Positions 1 through 7,933 of a stretch of DNA of 45,825 bases are shown here, in pieces (within the stretch, counting starts at the first letter, position 1; each line of letters opens with the position of its first letter). The notes beneath the pieces were generated by a model, which searched no databases, was not told the origin of the DNA, and saw only the letters and a program-made list of their open reading frames with translations. A program made the translations under genes and the position numbers. The DNA is from an uncultured Catenibacillus sp. GTDB lineage: Bacteria; Bacillota; Clostridia; Lachnospirales; Lachnospiraceae. The stretch spans positions 1 through 45,825 of the forward strand of contig CAKRHR010000021.1 in assembly GCA_934339005.1 (NCBI GenBank), written 5' to 3'.

Positions 1-457
1 GCATATAACCTTCCATATTCACAAGACGCTGTGCTGTTCCTGCTGAGAAAATACCTGCCGGTCTGTAACCCGGAATATTTAAGGCACCTCTTGGACGTTC
101 ACGACAGCCCATGCATAAAATGACGGCGCCTGCCTGTACCTGATAAAGGCCGTCATGTCTGCTCATACATGTCACAATCTTATCATGACTGATATCCATA
201 ACCATCGTATTTAAACGATATTCAATATTTAATGCCTTCACCTGCTCTATAAAACGGCCCGCATATTCCGGTCCTGTAAGTTCTTCTTTAAATGTGTGCA
301 GACCGAAACCATTGTGAATACACTGATTTAAAATACCGCCAAGTTCACGGTCACGCTCAAGAATCAGAATGCTGTCTGCACCATTTTTCTTCGCACTGGC
401 TGCTGCTGCAAGGCCTGCAGGGCCACCACCTACAATTACAATATCATAATTTAACAT
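1..457 (-). CDS. NAD(P)/FAD-dependent oxidoreductase, GlpB-like partner (3' part off the window)
   Basis: Only the first 152 codons lie in the window; the gene runs off the left edge. It begins MLNYDIVIVGGGPAGLAAA, a dinucleotide-binding GxGxxG fold, followed by LERDRELGGILNQCIHNGFG and a second conserved patch, CMGCRERPRGA. This class of pyridine nucleotide-disulfide oxidoreductase is commonly encoded right after GlpA-like glycerol-3-phosphate dehydrogenases in Clostridia and probably passes electrons from that subunit. The start is supported by an AGGGGG ribosome binding site that overlaps the stop region of the upstream GlpA-like gene, with only 13 bases between the two genes. That implies one operon. 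The C-terminal half and any third gene cannot be seen. Confidence 0.85.
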   Translation of the reverse strand, partial: MLNYDIVIVGGGPAGLAAAASAKKNGADSILILERDRELGGILNQCIHNGFGLHTFKEELTGPEYAGRFIEQVKALNIEYRLNTMVMDISHDKIVTCMSRHDGLYQVQAGAVILCMGCRERPRGALNIPGYRPAGIFSAGTAQRLVNMEGYM

Positions 458-470
458 TTCTTATGCCCCC

Positions 471-1907
471 TTACAGATTATCCTTATTTGTGCCGCAGAT
501 GATTTTGGAATCTCCACCACATTTTGTCAGCGCATTCATCGGTATACCGGTTTCTCTTTCGAGTATTTCCATTGTTCTTGGTGAACAAAATCCTGCCTGA
601 CAGCGGCCCATACCGGCTCTTGTACGACGCTTCACGCCGTCTAAGGAACGTGCGCCCAGCGGTCTTCGAATTGCATCAATAATCTCACCCTCTGAAATCA
701 TCTCGCAACGGCAGATAATCTGACCGTATTCCGGTTTGGCACTGATTAACACCTGTCTGTCTTCAAAGGATAAATCCTGTGGATGAATGATGCCCTTACG
801 TACACCGATAAAATCATCATTTTTCTTTAAATGCAGTGCTTTTGAAATCATTTTTGCAAGCATCACACCAATCGCCGGTGCACTTGAAAGTCCCGGTGAC
901 TCAATACCGGCAGCATCAAAGAAATTTTTAGCACCTTTAGCTTCTCCAATGACAAATTCATCATTTTTTTCATGGGCACGAAGACCTGTAAATGAAGTAA
1001 TCACCTGTCTGAGAGGAATATCTTTAACACTCTCGGCAGCTTTCGCCTGTAAAAATGCAAGACCTTCGGCTGTTGTCTTAACATTTTCTTTATCCTCCAA
1101 ATCAGTCGCAGTCGGACCAACCAAGAGATTACCATGCACTGTCGGTGACACTAAAACACCTTTACCCATAGCAGATGGCAACTGGAAAATCGTATGTGTC
1201 ACATGCTGACCTGCAGTCTTATCAAGCAGGCAATATTCACCACTTCTTGGAATGATTTCAAGTTTTTCATCACTCACCATATTGTGCAATTCATCTGCAT
1301 AAACACCGGCTGCATTCACAACAGCTTTTGCCAGAACTTTGCCCTGATTTGTTGTAATCTCATAACCGTCCTCTACCGGCGCAATATATTCAACCTTTGT
1401 ATTTAATTTAAATTCCACACCATTGACTGCTGCATTTTCTGCCAGTGCAATGGTTAAATTAAAAGGACAAACAATACCGCCTGTCGGCGCCCACAAAGCT
1501 GCAATGACATCATCAGAAAGATTTGGTTCCATCGCAATAACCTCCTCGCGATTTAAAATCTTAACTCCGGGCACGCCGTTTTTGTCTGCTCTGCCTTTTA
1601 ATTCTTCAAGCTTTTTAAGACCTGCTTCCTCTGTACAGACAACAAGGGAACCATTGCGTTTAAAGGAGAAATCCAAATCTTTGGATAACTGTTCCATCAT
1701 CTTATTGCCTTCAACATTTAATTTTGCCTTTAATGTACCTGGAAGCGCATCAAAGCCCGCATGCACAATCGCACTGTTTGCCTTACTTGTACCACAGCAG
1801 ACATCCTCCTCACGCTCAATCACGCAGGCCTTTACCTTATATCGGGATAATTCTCTTGCAACTGCACTGCCAATCACACCTGCACCAATAATTGCAACAT
1901 CATACAT
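471..1907 (-). CDS. glpA: FAD-dependent glycerol-3-phosphate dehydrogenase-like protein (GlpA-type) with BFD-like [2Fe-2S] domain
   Basis: A 478-residue FAD enzyme. The N-terminus MYDVAIIGAGVIGSAVAREL is a Rossmann FAD-binding motif, the middle matches the DAO/GlpA oxidoreductase fold, and the C-terminal ~90 residues carry a BFD-like cluster domain (IICRCEMISEGEI, then GMGRCQAGFCSPR, four cysteines). GlpA-type enzymes oxidise glycerol-3-phosphate to dihydroxyacetone phosphate. Starting at the ATG at 1907 places AAGGAG about 10 nt upstream; the GTG at 1916 almost touches it. It leads an operon with the next FAD oxidoreductase, behind a promoter and a leader hairpin. Related enzymes handle 2-hydroxyglutarate or other hydroxy acids, so the exact substrate is inferred. 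A glycerol kinase gene lies at 39.3-40.9 kb. Confidence 0.85.
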   Translation of the reverse strand: MYDVAIIGAGVIGSAVARELSRYKVKACVIEREEDVCCGTSKANSAIVHAGFDALPGTLKAKLNVEGNKMMEQLSKDLDFSFKRNGSLVVCTEEAGLKKLEELKGRADKNGVPGVKILNREEVIAMEPNLSDDVIAALWAPTGGIVCPFNLTIALAENAAVNGVEFKLNTKVEYIAPVEDGYEITTNQGKVLAKAVVNAAGVYADELHNMVSDEKLEIIPRSGEYCLLDKTAGQHVTHTIFQLPSAMGKGVLVSPTVHGNLLVGPTATDLEDKENVKTTAEGLAFLQAKAAESVKDIPLRQVITSFTGLRAHEKNDEFVIGEAKGAKNFFDAAGIESPGLSSAPAIGVMLAKMISKALHLKKNDDFIGVRKGIIHPQDLSFEDRQVLISAKPEYGQIICRCEMISEGEIIDAIRRPLGARSLDGVKRRTRAGMGRCQAGFCSPRTMEILERETGIPMNALTKCGGDSKIICGTNKDNL

Positions 1908-1992
1908 ACCTTTCACACTCCTTATTGTGATGCCGAAGTTTTCATTTGTCTAATTTAATATCTTTATTTCCTGTATCTTAAGATTAGCGGAT

Positions 1993-2039
1993 CAAACAAA
2001 AAAGAGAGTACACAAATAAAGTACACAACCATGTACTCT
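1993..2039 (-). terminator. terminator-like hairpin in the glpA leader (possible attenuator)
   Basis: On the minus strand AGAGTACA (2039-2032) pairs with TGTACTCT (2012-2005), an 8-bp perfect stem with a 19-nt loop, followed at once by CTTTTTTG. It lies downstream of the predicted glpA promoter and about 90 nt before the gene, so it can stop transcripts before glpA. Leader terminators overcome by the antiterminator GlpP are known for glp genes in Bacillus. If the promoter call is wrong, it is simply the terminator of the ABC permease gene. Confidence 0.6.
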
Positions 2040-2090
2040 ATCTGCCTACTCTCATCATCACTCCGGCAATTATATAAACTTTCTGTGTTT

Positions 2091-2119
2091 ATATTAGCAC
2101 ACGCGATTTATTTTTACAA
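2091..2119 (-). promoter_or_regulatory. sigma-A promoter for the glpA operon
   Basis: Minus-strand -35 TTGTAA (2119-2114), 17-bp spacer, and an extended -10 TGCTAATAT with core TAATAT at 2096-2091. Transcription would start near 2084, leaving a leader of about 175 nt that holds the hairpin at 1993-2039. Confidence 0.65.
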
Positions 2120-2195
2120 GTCAGGTGATAAAAATATTTTGCTGTAAATGTCAAAAATCTAAATGCCTCTCATATTATATTTTGTTTATTCGCAA

Positions 2196-5100
2196 TTACT
2201 CGACACTCTTTAACGACTCAATCATGTCAATTTTCTTCATTTTCCAATGCATTACAATATTCACAATAATTGAGAAAGCAAGGGTCAGTAAAATGCTGTA
2301 AATATAGCTGCGCATATAAATCTGTCGGCCAAACATCATAATATCAATTTCTGCAGTTAATATAACAAATCTGTGCATCCACATACCAAAGAAAATACCA
2401 AAGATCGTGCCCAGCACTGTCAGCATAATATTTTCTCTAAATACATACATTGATACCTCACTGTCATAAAAGCCAAGGACTTTTAGTGTTGCAAGTTCCC
2501 GCTGGCGTTCACTGATATTGATATTATTTAAGTTATATAAAACAACAAAGGCAAGCAGTCCTGCCGATACAACCAGCACGTAAATAACAACGTTCATACT
2601 CGTGATCATAGATTCGATTCTGTCTGATATTGTCCGCATATAAGTAATTCCAGATACGGCGCTCATATCAAGATACTTATCAGAAAAAGTATTTTCATAA
2701 GAAATATCTTTAGTATCCTGATTTACAACAAATATTTCGTCATAATTTACTGCTTTACCGTAAAGATTCTCATATAACGTTGGGGTCATATAAACATAAT
2801 GATAAAAATAATTTTCAACAATATGTTCAATCTTCACCGGTTTGTAATTCATATCTGAAACTTCAAGATAAATATCATCCCCTTCAGATACATTCAAAAG
2901 GCTTGCAAGTTTTTCAGAAATAATAACGCCCTCATCGTCAAGTGTATATTGTGTTTGTAAACCACGCTTTTGCAATACCACATAATCGACAAATTCACTG
3001 ATATCTGACGGTACAAATAAATAAGCACTGCGATCGCCCTCACCACTGGCATTATCACATGTATCTACTGTAGATTCATGAATCAGCATCGCCGTCTTTG
3101 TGGTGGATTCAGATAAAATACTGTCAAGCACCTCCTGCTTCTGTTCCTTTGTATCCTCATCTGCCAGTGTAATCTTTGCCTGATAGGTGTGAATATCATT
3201 AAACTGGCGGTCACCAATCGTCATAATGGAATCCTTCAAACCAAAGCCCACAAGCAACAGACCCATGCAACCACCAATACCAAGTACAGTCATAAATAAA
3301 CGTTTCTTATATCTGAAGAGATTTCGCACAGCAGCTTTGTTTGAGAAATTCAAATGCTTCCAGATAAATGTCATACGCTCTAAAAGTACACGTTTGCCAA
3401 TCTTTGGTGCTGCCGGACGCATCAGTTCTGCCGGTGCTGCTAAAAGTTCTTTATAGCAGGCGGCGATTGTTGCCACTGTCGTACTCACAACTGCAGCAAC
3501 CATGGAAATCAATGAATATTTCAAATGCATTGGTGTGACAAATTCTGTCAGTGTCGCATATGCAATCTTATAGGCATTCATAATGACTGACGGAAAAATG
3601 ACCTGACCAATCAGCGTACCAGTCACACCACCAATCATTGTTGCAAAGAAAGCATACAACACATATTTTGCAGCAATACTTATCTTACTGTAGCCTAAGG
3701 CTTTGAGTGTACCAATCTGTACACGTTCCTCCTCAACCATTCGTGTCATCGTTGTCAGACTGACAAGAGCTGCCACAAGGAAGAAAATCACAGGGAATAC
3801 ATTGCCGATATTTCCGATACGTTCTGAATCCTGCGCATATGCCACACAGGTTGTAATATAATTTCTGTCAAGCACATACCATTCCGGCACTTTAACATCT
3901 GCAAGGTCAAGCTTTGCCTGAGCAATATCTGCTTTGGCATCTTCTAATTTCTGATGATTTTCTTCATACGCTTCATCATATTCAGCCTGACCATCTACAA
4001 GTTTTTGCTCGTTTTCAGCAATCTCAGCTTCTGCGTCCGCTAATTTCTGTTCGTTTTCAGCAATCTCAGCTTGCGCATCTATAAGCTTCTGCTCATTTTC
4101 AGCAATCTGATTTTTAGCAGAAATAAGAGATGCCTCATTATCCGCAATCGTTTGTGCCCCAGATGAAAGTTCTGCCGCTTTGGCTTCTAACGTCTGTTTT
4201 GAAGCTGTAAGTGTCTGCCTTTGTGCTTCTAAAGCTGCCTCATTTTCAGTCAAAGCTGCAAGATTTTCCTCATAAGCCTGCATTCCGGCTTCATACTGTA
4301 CCAGACCATCGGAATATGTTGTCTTTAATGCATCAAGCTCAGACCATTTTTCAGCCAATGCCGCCTGCCCCTGCGCAAGTTCTGCTTCACTTTGTGTCAG
4401 CATTGCATCCTGTTTGTCAAATTCATCAATACCTGCCTGCATCGCATCTCTTTGCGCTGTCAGTTTGACTAACTGCTCATTTAAAGCCTGCCATGCTTCA
4501 CTGCCTTCCTGAACTGACGACATCTGTGCCGTAATCGCATCAATTTGTACATTTAATGCCGTTACAAGTTTTCTGTATTCATCAATCTGAGTACGTCCTG
4601 CTTCAAGTTCTGTTCTTCCTTCTTTGATTGTTGCTTCCGCAATATCAAGTTCCGCCTGTTTATCATTTAAGGAAGCTTCCATCGTATCAATGCCTGCTGC
4701 CAACGTATCTAACCCACTCTTTGCCTCATCAAGCTGAGTTTTGGCTGCCAAAAGATCCGTTCTGCCACTTTCAAGCTGACTGCTGTAGCTTTCAAGAGTT
4801 GCTTCGCCATCGGCAATCTCTTGTCTGGCTGCAGCAATCTGATTCTGTCCATCAGCCAACTGGACTTTAGCCGCCGTAAGCTGAGCCTCACCATCAGCAA
4901 CCTGCGCTTTCGCATTTGCAAGCTGCTGTCTGCCATCATTCATCTGCGTTTTGGCATCCTCAAGCTGAGTTTTGCCATCGGCAACCTCTGCCTTTGCATC
5001 ATCCAGCTGCTGTCTGCCATCAATTAATTCCTGTTTAGCATCCGCTAGCTGCTGTTCGCCATCGGCAACCTCTGCTTCTGCATCATCAATGGCTTCCTGT

Positions 5101-5879
5101 GCATCTTCTGTCACCTGTGCATAACGCAGTTCACATTGTGTGCCTGCAATAGCTTTAATATTTTCTGTGACCTTGTCAATTGCGTTTTCGTAGTCAGAAC
5201 CATAGCAGTCAAGGGCTTTCGCACCATTCACTAAAACATCAATTTCTGTAAATGCAGATAATGAAAAATCTTCCTCAGGAATCATCAAAAAACCAGACAT
5301 CGACCCGTTTCCAATTGTACTGGAATCTCTCGTCAAATCAAGATAATACGAGGAATTACCAAATCCGACAATCGTAAATGTCTGCGTATTCACAATGTCT
5401 TCAATCGCTGTATCATTGCCGGAAGTAACTGTAATCGTATCACCTATCTGATAACCGTAGTTTTTGGCAAGCAGACTGTCTGCCAGACATTCGCCTGATT
5501 TTTCCGGCATACGGCCATCTGTCACTGTGATTTTATTGACATCATCTGTCACTGACATTAATTTTAAAACGTGCCGGGTTTCATTCTGCTCTGTCAGTAC
5601 ATCATATGTATAGACCGGTGTTGCCGATTCAACGCCCTCCACGGCAGATATCGCCGTTACATCATCCTCGGTCAGTCCCAGTGTGGACAATACCCGAATA
5701 TCCATCAACTGACTGTCATCAAAAAAGATATCCGCGGATTTTTGCATATCAGGTTCAGTTGCTTTCACCCCTGCAAAAAACGAAGTACCAAGCATAACAA
5801 TCAGACAAATCGATATAAAACGATTGTAGGTCTTTTTGATGGATACAAAAAATTCTTTGGTTAATGCTTTCTTTCTCAT
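2196..5879 (-). CDS. FtsX-like ABC transporter permease with very long extracellular coiled coil
   Basis: A 1227-residue membrane protein. One N-terminal transmembrane helix (about residues 19-38) is followed by a MacB-like extracellular region (~40-255), a long coiled coil (~260-690) and an FtsX block of three helices (from PVIFFLVAALVSLTTMTRMV). A second soluble domain and a second three-helix FtsX block, ending near the C-terminus, come next. The layout is that of large Gram-positive FtsX/MacB exporters, which move peptides, lipids or envelope signals rather than small nutrients. The coiled coil contains seven exact-length 14-residue repeats beginning DG and a second set with AENEQKL. The ATG at 5879 has AGGTGG just upstream; the TTG at 5897 overlaps the ATPase stop. 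The 7-base gap to the ATPase gene implies coupling. Its cargo cannot be read from the sequence. Confidence 0.9.
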   Translation of the reverse strand: MRKKALTKEFFVSIKKTYNRFISICLIVMLGTSFFAGVKATEPDMQKSADIFFDDSQLMDIRVLSTLGLTEDDVTAISAVEGVESATPVYTYDVLTEQNETRHVLKLMSVTDDVNKITVTDGRMPEKSGECLADSLLAKNYGYQIGDTITVTSGNDTAIEDIVNTQTFTIVGFGNSSYYLDLTRDSSTIGNGSMSGFLMIPEEDFSLSAFTEIDVLVNGAKALDCYGSDYENAIDKVTENIKAIAGTQCELRYAQVTEDAQEAIDDAEAEVADGEQQLADAKQELIDGRQQLDDAKAEVADGKTQLEDAKTQMNDGRQQLANAKAQVADGEAQLTAAKVQLADGQNQIAAARQEIADGEATLESYSSQLESGRTDLLAAKTQLDEAKSGLDTLAAGIDTMEASLNDKQAELDIAEATIKEGRTELEAGRTQIDEYRKLVTALNVQIDAITAQMSSVQEGSEAWQALNEQLVKLTAQRDAMQAGIDEFDKQDAMLTQSEAELAQGQAALAEKWSELDALKTTYSDGLVQYEAGMQAYEENLAALTENEAALEAQRQTLTASKQTLEAKAAELSSGAQTIADNEASLISAKNQIAENEQKLIDAQAEIAENEQKLADAEAEIAENEQKLVDGQAEYDEAYEENHQKLEDAKADIAQAKLDLADVKVPEWYVLDRNYITTCVAYAQDSERIGNIGNVFPVIFFLVAALVSLTTMTRMVEEERVQIGTLKALGYSKISIAAKYVLYAFFATMIGGVTGTLIGQVIFPSVIMNAYKIAYATLTEFVTPMHLKYSLISMVAAVVSTTVATIAACYKELLAAPAELMRPAAPKIGKRVLLERMTFIWKHLNFSNKAAVRNLFRYKKRLFMTVLGIGGCMGLLLVGFGLKDSIMTIGDRQFNDIHTYQAKITLADEDTKEQKQEVLDSILSESTTKTAMLIHESTVDTCDNASGEGDRSAYLFVPSDISEFVDYVVLQKRGLQTQYTLDDEGVIISEKLASLLNVSEGDDIYLEVSDMNYKPVKIEHIVENYFYHYVYMTPTLYENLYGKAVNYDEIFVVNQDTKDISYENTFSDKYLDMSAVSGITYMRTISDRIESMITSMNVVIYVLVVSAGLLAFVVLYNLNNINISERQRELATLKVLGFYDSEVSMYVFRENIMLTVLGTIFGIFFGMWMHRFVILTAEIDIMMFGRQIYMRSYIYSILLTLAFSIIVNIVMHWKMKKIDMIESLKSVE
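4770..5063 (-). repeat. seven 42-bp tandem repeats encoding 14-residue coiled-coil units
   Basis: The DG-encoding block recurs at exactly 42-bp intervals; its plus-strand ccatc lies at 4807, 4849, 4891, 4933, 4975, 5017 and 5059. Each unit encodes roughly DGxxQLxxAKxxxx, two heptads, inside the ABC permease gene. Unit length is fully kept while third positions differ, so the array is old and held by protein structure, although copy number could change by recombination. Confidence 0.9.
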
Positions 5880-5886
5880 AGCCCAC

Positions 5887-6591
5887 CTACCATTCAATCT
5901 GTTCTACCGGGGTTGGCTTGTCATTTAAAGTTACCTTGCTGACCTGACCATTTTTAAAACGAATCACCCTGTCAGCCATCGGCGCAATTGCCATGTTGTG
6001 GGTAATGACAATGACTGTCATACCTTTTTCACGGCATGTATCCTGCAGCAGCTTCAAAATTGCCTTTCCGGTCTGATAATCCAGAGCACCAGTTGGCTCA
6101 TCACATAAAAGAAGCTTTGGATTCTTTGCAAGTGCTCTGGCAATTGCCACACGCTGCTGCTCACCACCGGAAAGCTGCGCCGGAAAATTTAACATTCTGT
6201 CTTTAAGTCCAACCTCTGTCAACACCTGCTTCGCATCCAAAGGGTCTTTACATATCTGAAGGGCTAGTTCAACATTTTCAAGAGCTGTCAGATTCTGCAC
6301 AAGATTATAAAACTGAAAAACAAAACCGATGTCATCTCTTCGATACGCTGTCAACTGCCGATTGTTAAACAGGCTGACATCGACACCATCCACGATCACA
6401 TGACCGCTTGTTGCCTTGTCCATACCACCTAAAATATTGAGCACAGTTGTCTTTCCCGCCCCACTCGGTCCGACGATGACAACAAATTCGCCTTCATACA
6501 CTTCAAAATTCACGCCATCTACTGCATGAATCTCCACTTCACCCATGCGATAAGTTTTCCTTACATTCTGAAATTCTACTAATGCACTCAT
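5887..6591 (-). CDS. ABC transporter ATP-binding protein (MacB/LolD type)
   Basis: About 234 residues with the full ABC set: Walker A GPSGAGKTT, Q-loop region FVFQFYNLVQNLTALEN, signature LSGGEQQRVAIARALAKNP, Walker B LLLCDEPTGALD and switch histidine VITHN. It is the cytoplasmic motor for the FtsX-like permease that starts 7 bases after its stop. The start is unsettled. The ATG at 6591 (MSALVEFQNV) resembles the usual start of the family and the ATG at 6603 adds four residues; neither has a good ribosome binding site. A -10-like GATAAT at 6616-6611 would give a very short leader. The dyad-rich region just upstream suggests repressor control. Confidence 0.9.
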   Translation of the reverse strand: MSALVEFQNVRKTYRMGEVEIHAVDGVNFEVYEGEFVVIVGPSGAGKTTVLNILGGMDKATSGHVIVDGVDVSLFNNRQLTAYRRDDIGFVFQFYNLVQNLTALENVELALQICKDPLDAKQVLTEVGLKDRMLNFPAQLSGGEQQRVAIARALAKNPKLLLCDEPTGALDYQTGKAILKLLQDTCREKGMTVIVITHNMAIAPMADRVIRFKNGQVSKVTLNDKPTPVEQIEW

Positions 6592-6604
6592 TGATTTGCA
6601 CATA

Positions 6605-6687
6605 AATTTGATTATCTGTCAAATATGATGAGGTCAAGGTCAAAATAATTTTTGACTCTGACTTCTTAAATATATGATAATCAAATT
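6605..6687. promoter_or_regulatory. nested inverted repeats upstream of the ABC exporter (operator-like)
   Basis: Two superimposed symmetries precede the ATPase gene. A 30-bp dyad at 6633-6662 reads GTCA-N2-GTCAAAA-N4-TTTTGAC-N2-TGAC, with 11 matched pairs. Around it, a perfect 12-bp inverted repeat (AATTTGATTATC at 6605-6616, its complement at 6676-6687) is 59 bp apart. A further GTCAAA half-site is at 6618-6623. Exporter genes of this type are often controlled by TetR- or MarR-like repressors that bind such dyads; no regulator gene is adjacent. The rest of 6688-6867 is AT-rich with no gene. It does hold ribosome-binding-like AGAGGTGAC (near 6716-6708) and AAAGGAG (near 6700-6692) on the minus strand, each followed only by very short frames. 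Confidence 0.55.
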
Positions 6688-6866
6688 ATTCTCCTTTCGC
6701 TCAGTTTGTCACCTCTATGTTATCTTCTTTTCAATATTTTCATATATCCCATATATTTTTGAGCATTTTTTCTAAATAATATTACCAACTGTCTTTAATA
6801 TCTTTATATTTATATAATACCATATTTTTCCAATTTTGTTTCTAAATAAAAAATGAATTTTTATTT

Positions 6867-6897
6867 TGAATAAATTTTTTAAAATCTGTTCATACTA
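6867..6897 (+). promoter_or_regulatory. sigma-G/sigma-F type forespore promoter
   Basis: TGAATA at 6867-6872, an 18-bp gap, and CATACTA at 6891-6897. This matches the sigma-G pattern known from Bacillus subtilis (-35 GHATR, -10 CATNHTA, 17-18 bp apart) at every defined position. The start point would be near 6904, about 66 nt before the small gene at 6970. Confidence 0.7.
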
Positions 6898-6969
6898 GAA
6901 TTTGAACTACAAAAGTTACATTATGTAGTTTCATCATTATTGCACACAATATAACAGGAGGTATTTACG

Positions 6970-7134
6970 ATGGCAAAAAATACAACATCAAATCGTACAC
7001 AAAATACAACTCAGGACAGAACTGAAAACAAAACTCAGAATAAAATTTCAAAAAGAGCAACAGATACTACAGACTGCGGTCACAACAAAGCTTCTGACAA
7101 ATATAATAACCGTACAGAAAACCGTTCTTATTAA
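6970..7134 (+). CDS. small, highly hydrophilic Asn/Thr-rich protein, possibly a spore (SASP-like) protein
   Basis: A 54-residue protein beginning MAKNTTSNRTQNTTQDRTEN. Thr (11) and Asn (9) dominate, with many Lys, Arg, Asp and Gln; the only large aliphatic residue after Met1 is one Ile, and there is one Cys. The start has a strong AGGAGG at 6957-6962 with good spacing. Imperfect repeats of (R/K)TxN(K/T)T run through the first half. Upstream is a textbook sigma-G promoter and downstream a terminator shared with the convergent neighbour, so this is a one-gene forespore unit. Composition recalls the Asn/Gln-rich gamma-type small acid-soluble spore proteins of Bacillus, which act as amino-acid stores, but no family motif is recognisable. 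The coding call is firm; the function is inferred. Confidence 0.75.
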   Translation: MAKNTTSNRTQNTTQDRTENKTQNKISKRATDTTDCGHNKASDKYNNRTENRSY

Positions 7135-7148
7135 AGTCTAAATTTCAA

Positions 7149-7198
7149 AAAGAGGACCGTGACTTTTAACAGCATACGTTTAAGTCACAGCCCTCTTT
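7149..7198. terminator. bidirectional terminator between convergent genes
   Basis: AAAGAGG plus GTGACTT (7149-7165) pair with AAGTCAC plus CCTCTTT (7182-7198), with a small internal loop. The minus-strand transcript runs into CTCTTTTTG, a good U-tract for the DUF5662 gene; the plus-strand side, serving the small spore-type gene, has a weaker and more distant run of T. Confidence 0.75.
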
Positions 7199-7223
7199 GG
7201 CTGATATTTTTATCAGTTGTCCT

Positions 7224-7784
7224 TTAATAACCCTTTTTCAGCAGTACATTACGAATATACGCAAATGTATATTTCTCGCCCCTAACTTCGAGCATACGCA
7301 GGATTTTGTGCAGTTCTTTTTTTGTTTCCGGATGAATCACAATATAATCCTTTGTGATATTAAAATAAGCCATCGGGTCTGAATTTTTATAATTCTTTCC
7401 CTTATATACTTTTGAAGCTGCAATTCGGTCCATAATCATCTCAGCCACATATCTTGGCGGCATCTTAATGCCTTTTATCTTCCACTGCTCACTTGCCGGA
7501 CCTACATCCGTCCAATATTCATAGTGATGTCTGTTGCGACCTTTATGATGCAGCCATGCCGTGGAATAGCCAATTTCTTCACGTTCAGCCGCATTCGGGC
7601 TACGTGTACCCTGATAATATTTCATGCCACTGTGAAATTCCGTCCAGGAATATTTACTCAAATCATGTGTCATCCCCTGCCAGTACAGGCCCACTTTAAA
7701 ACAGCCCTGCATCACAAGAATTTTATGCCAGGTAATCGTCTTAAAATGCTGCCACGCTTTTTGGGGTGTTGCTTTATACACCAT
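7224..7784 (-). CDS. DUF5662 family protein
   Basis: A soluble 186-residue protein rich in His, Trp and Tyr. Conserved patches are THDLSKYSWTEF (about residues 39-50), AWLHHKGRNRHHYEYW and PPRYVAEMIMDRIAASKVYKGK. These match my recollection of DUF5662, a family common in Clostridia with no established function. The paired histidines and the DLSK stretch could bind a metal, as in HD-like hydrolases, but that is a guess. The ATG at 7784 is preferred because GGTGGA lies 6 nt upstream; an ATG at 7802 would add six residues without a clear ribosome site. It stands alone between terminators or gaps. Confidence 0.75.
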   Translation of the reverse strand: MVYKATPQKAWQHFKTITWHKILVMQGCFKVGLYWQGMTHDLSKYSWTEFHSGMKYYQGTRSPNAAEREEIGYSTAWLHHKGRNRHHYEYWTDVGPASEQWKIKGIKMPPRYVAEMIMDRIAASKVYKGKNYKNSDPMAYFNITKDYIVIHPETKKELHKILRMLEVRGEKYTFAYIRNVLLKKGY

Positions 7785-7933
7785 GTCAAATCCACCATCC
7801 AATTTTTCATTGTATAAATATCATCTTTTATTACAAATTGCACCACAATTTACGCTGCTTTTGCAATTCTGAAGCATTTAGAATCCTTTGATTGATTTAT
7901 TATACAAATCATAAGATTTTTCAGATTATATTT

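Noticed and set aside
4211..5027. Several open frames antisense to or out of frame with the permease coiled coil
   Set aside because: They arise from the 42-bp repeats and codon bias of the real gene; none has a ribosome site or protein-like features.
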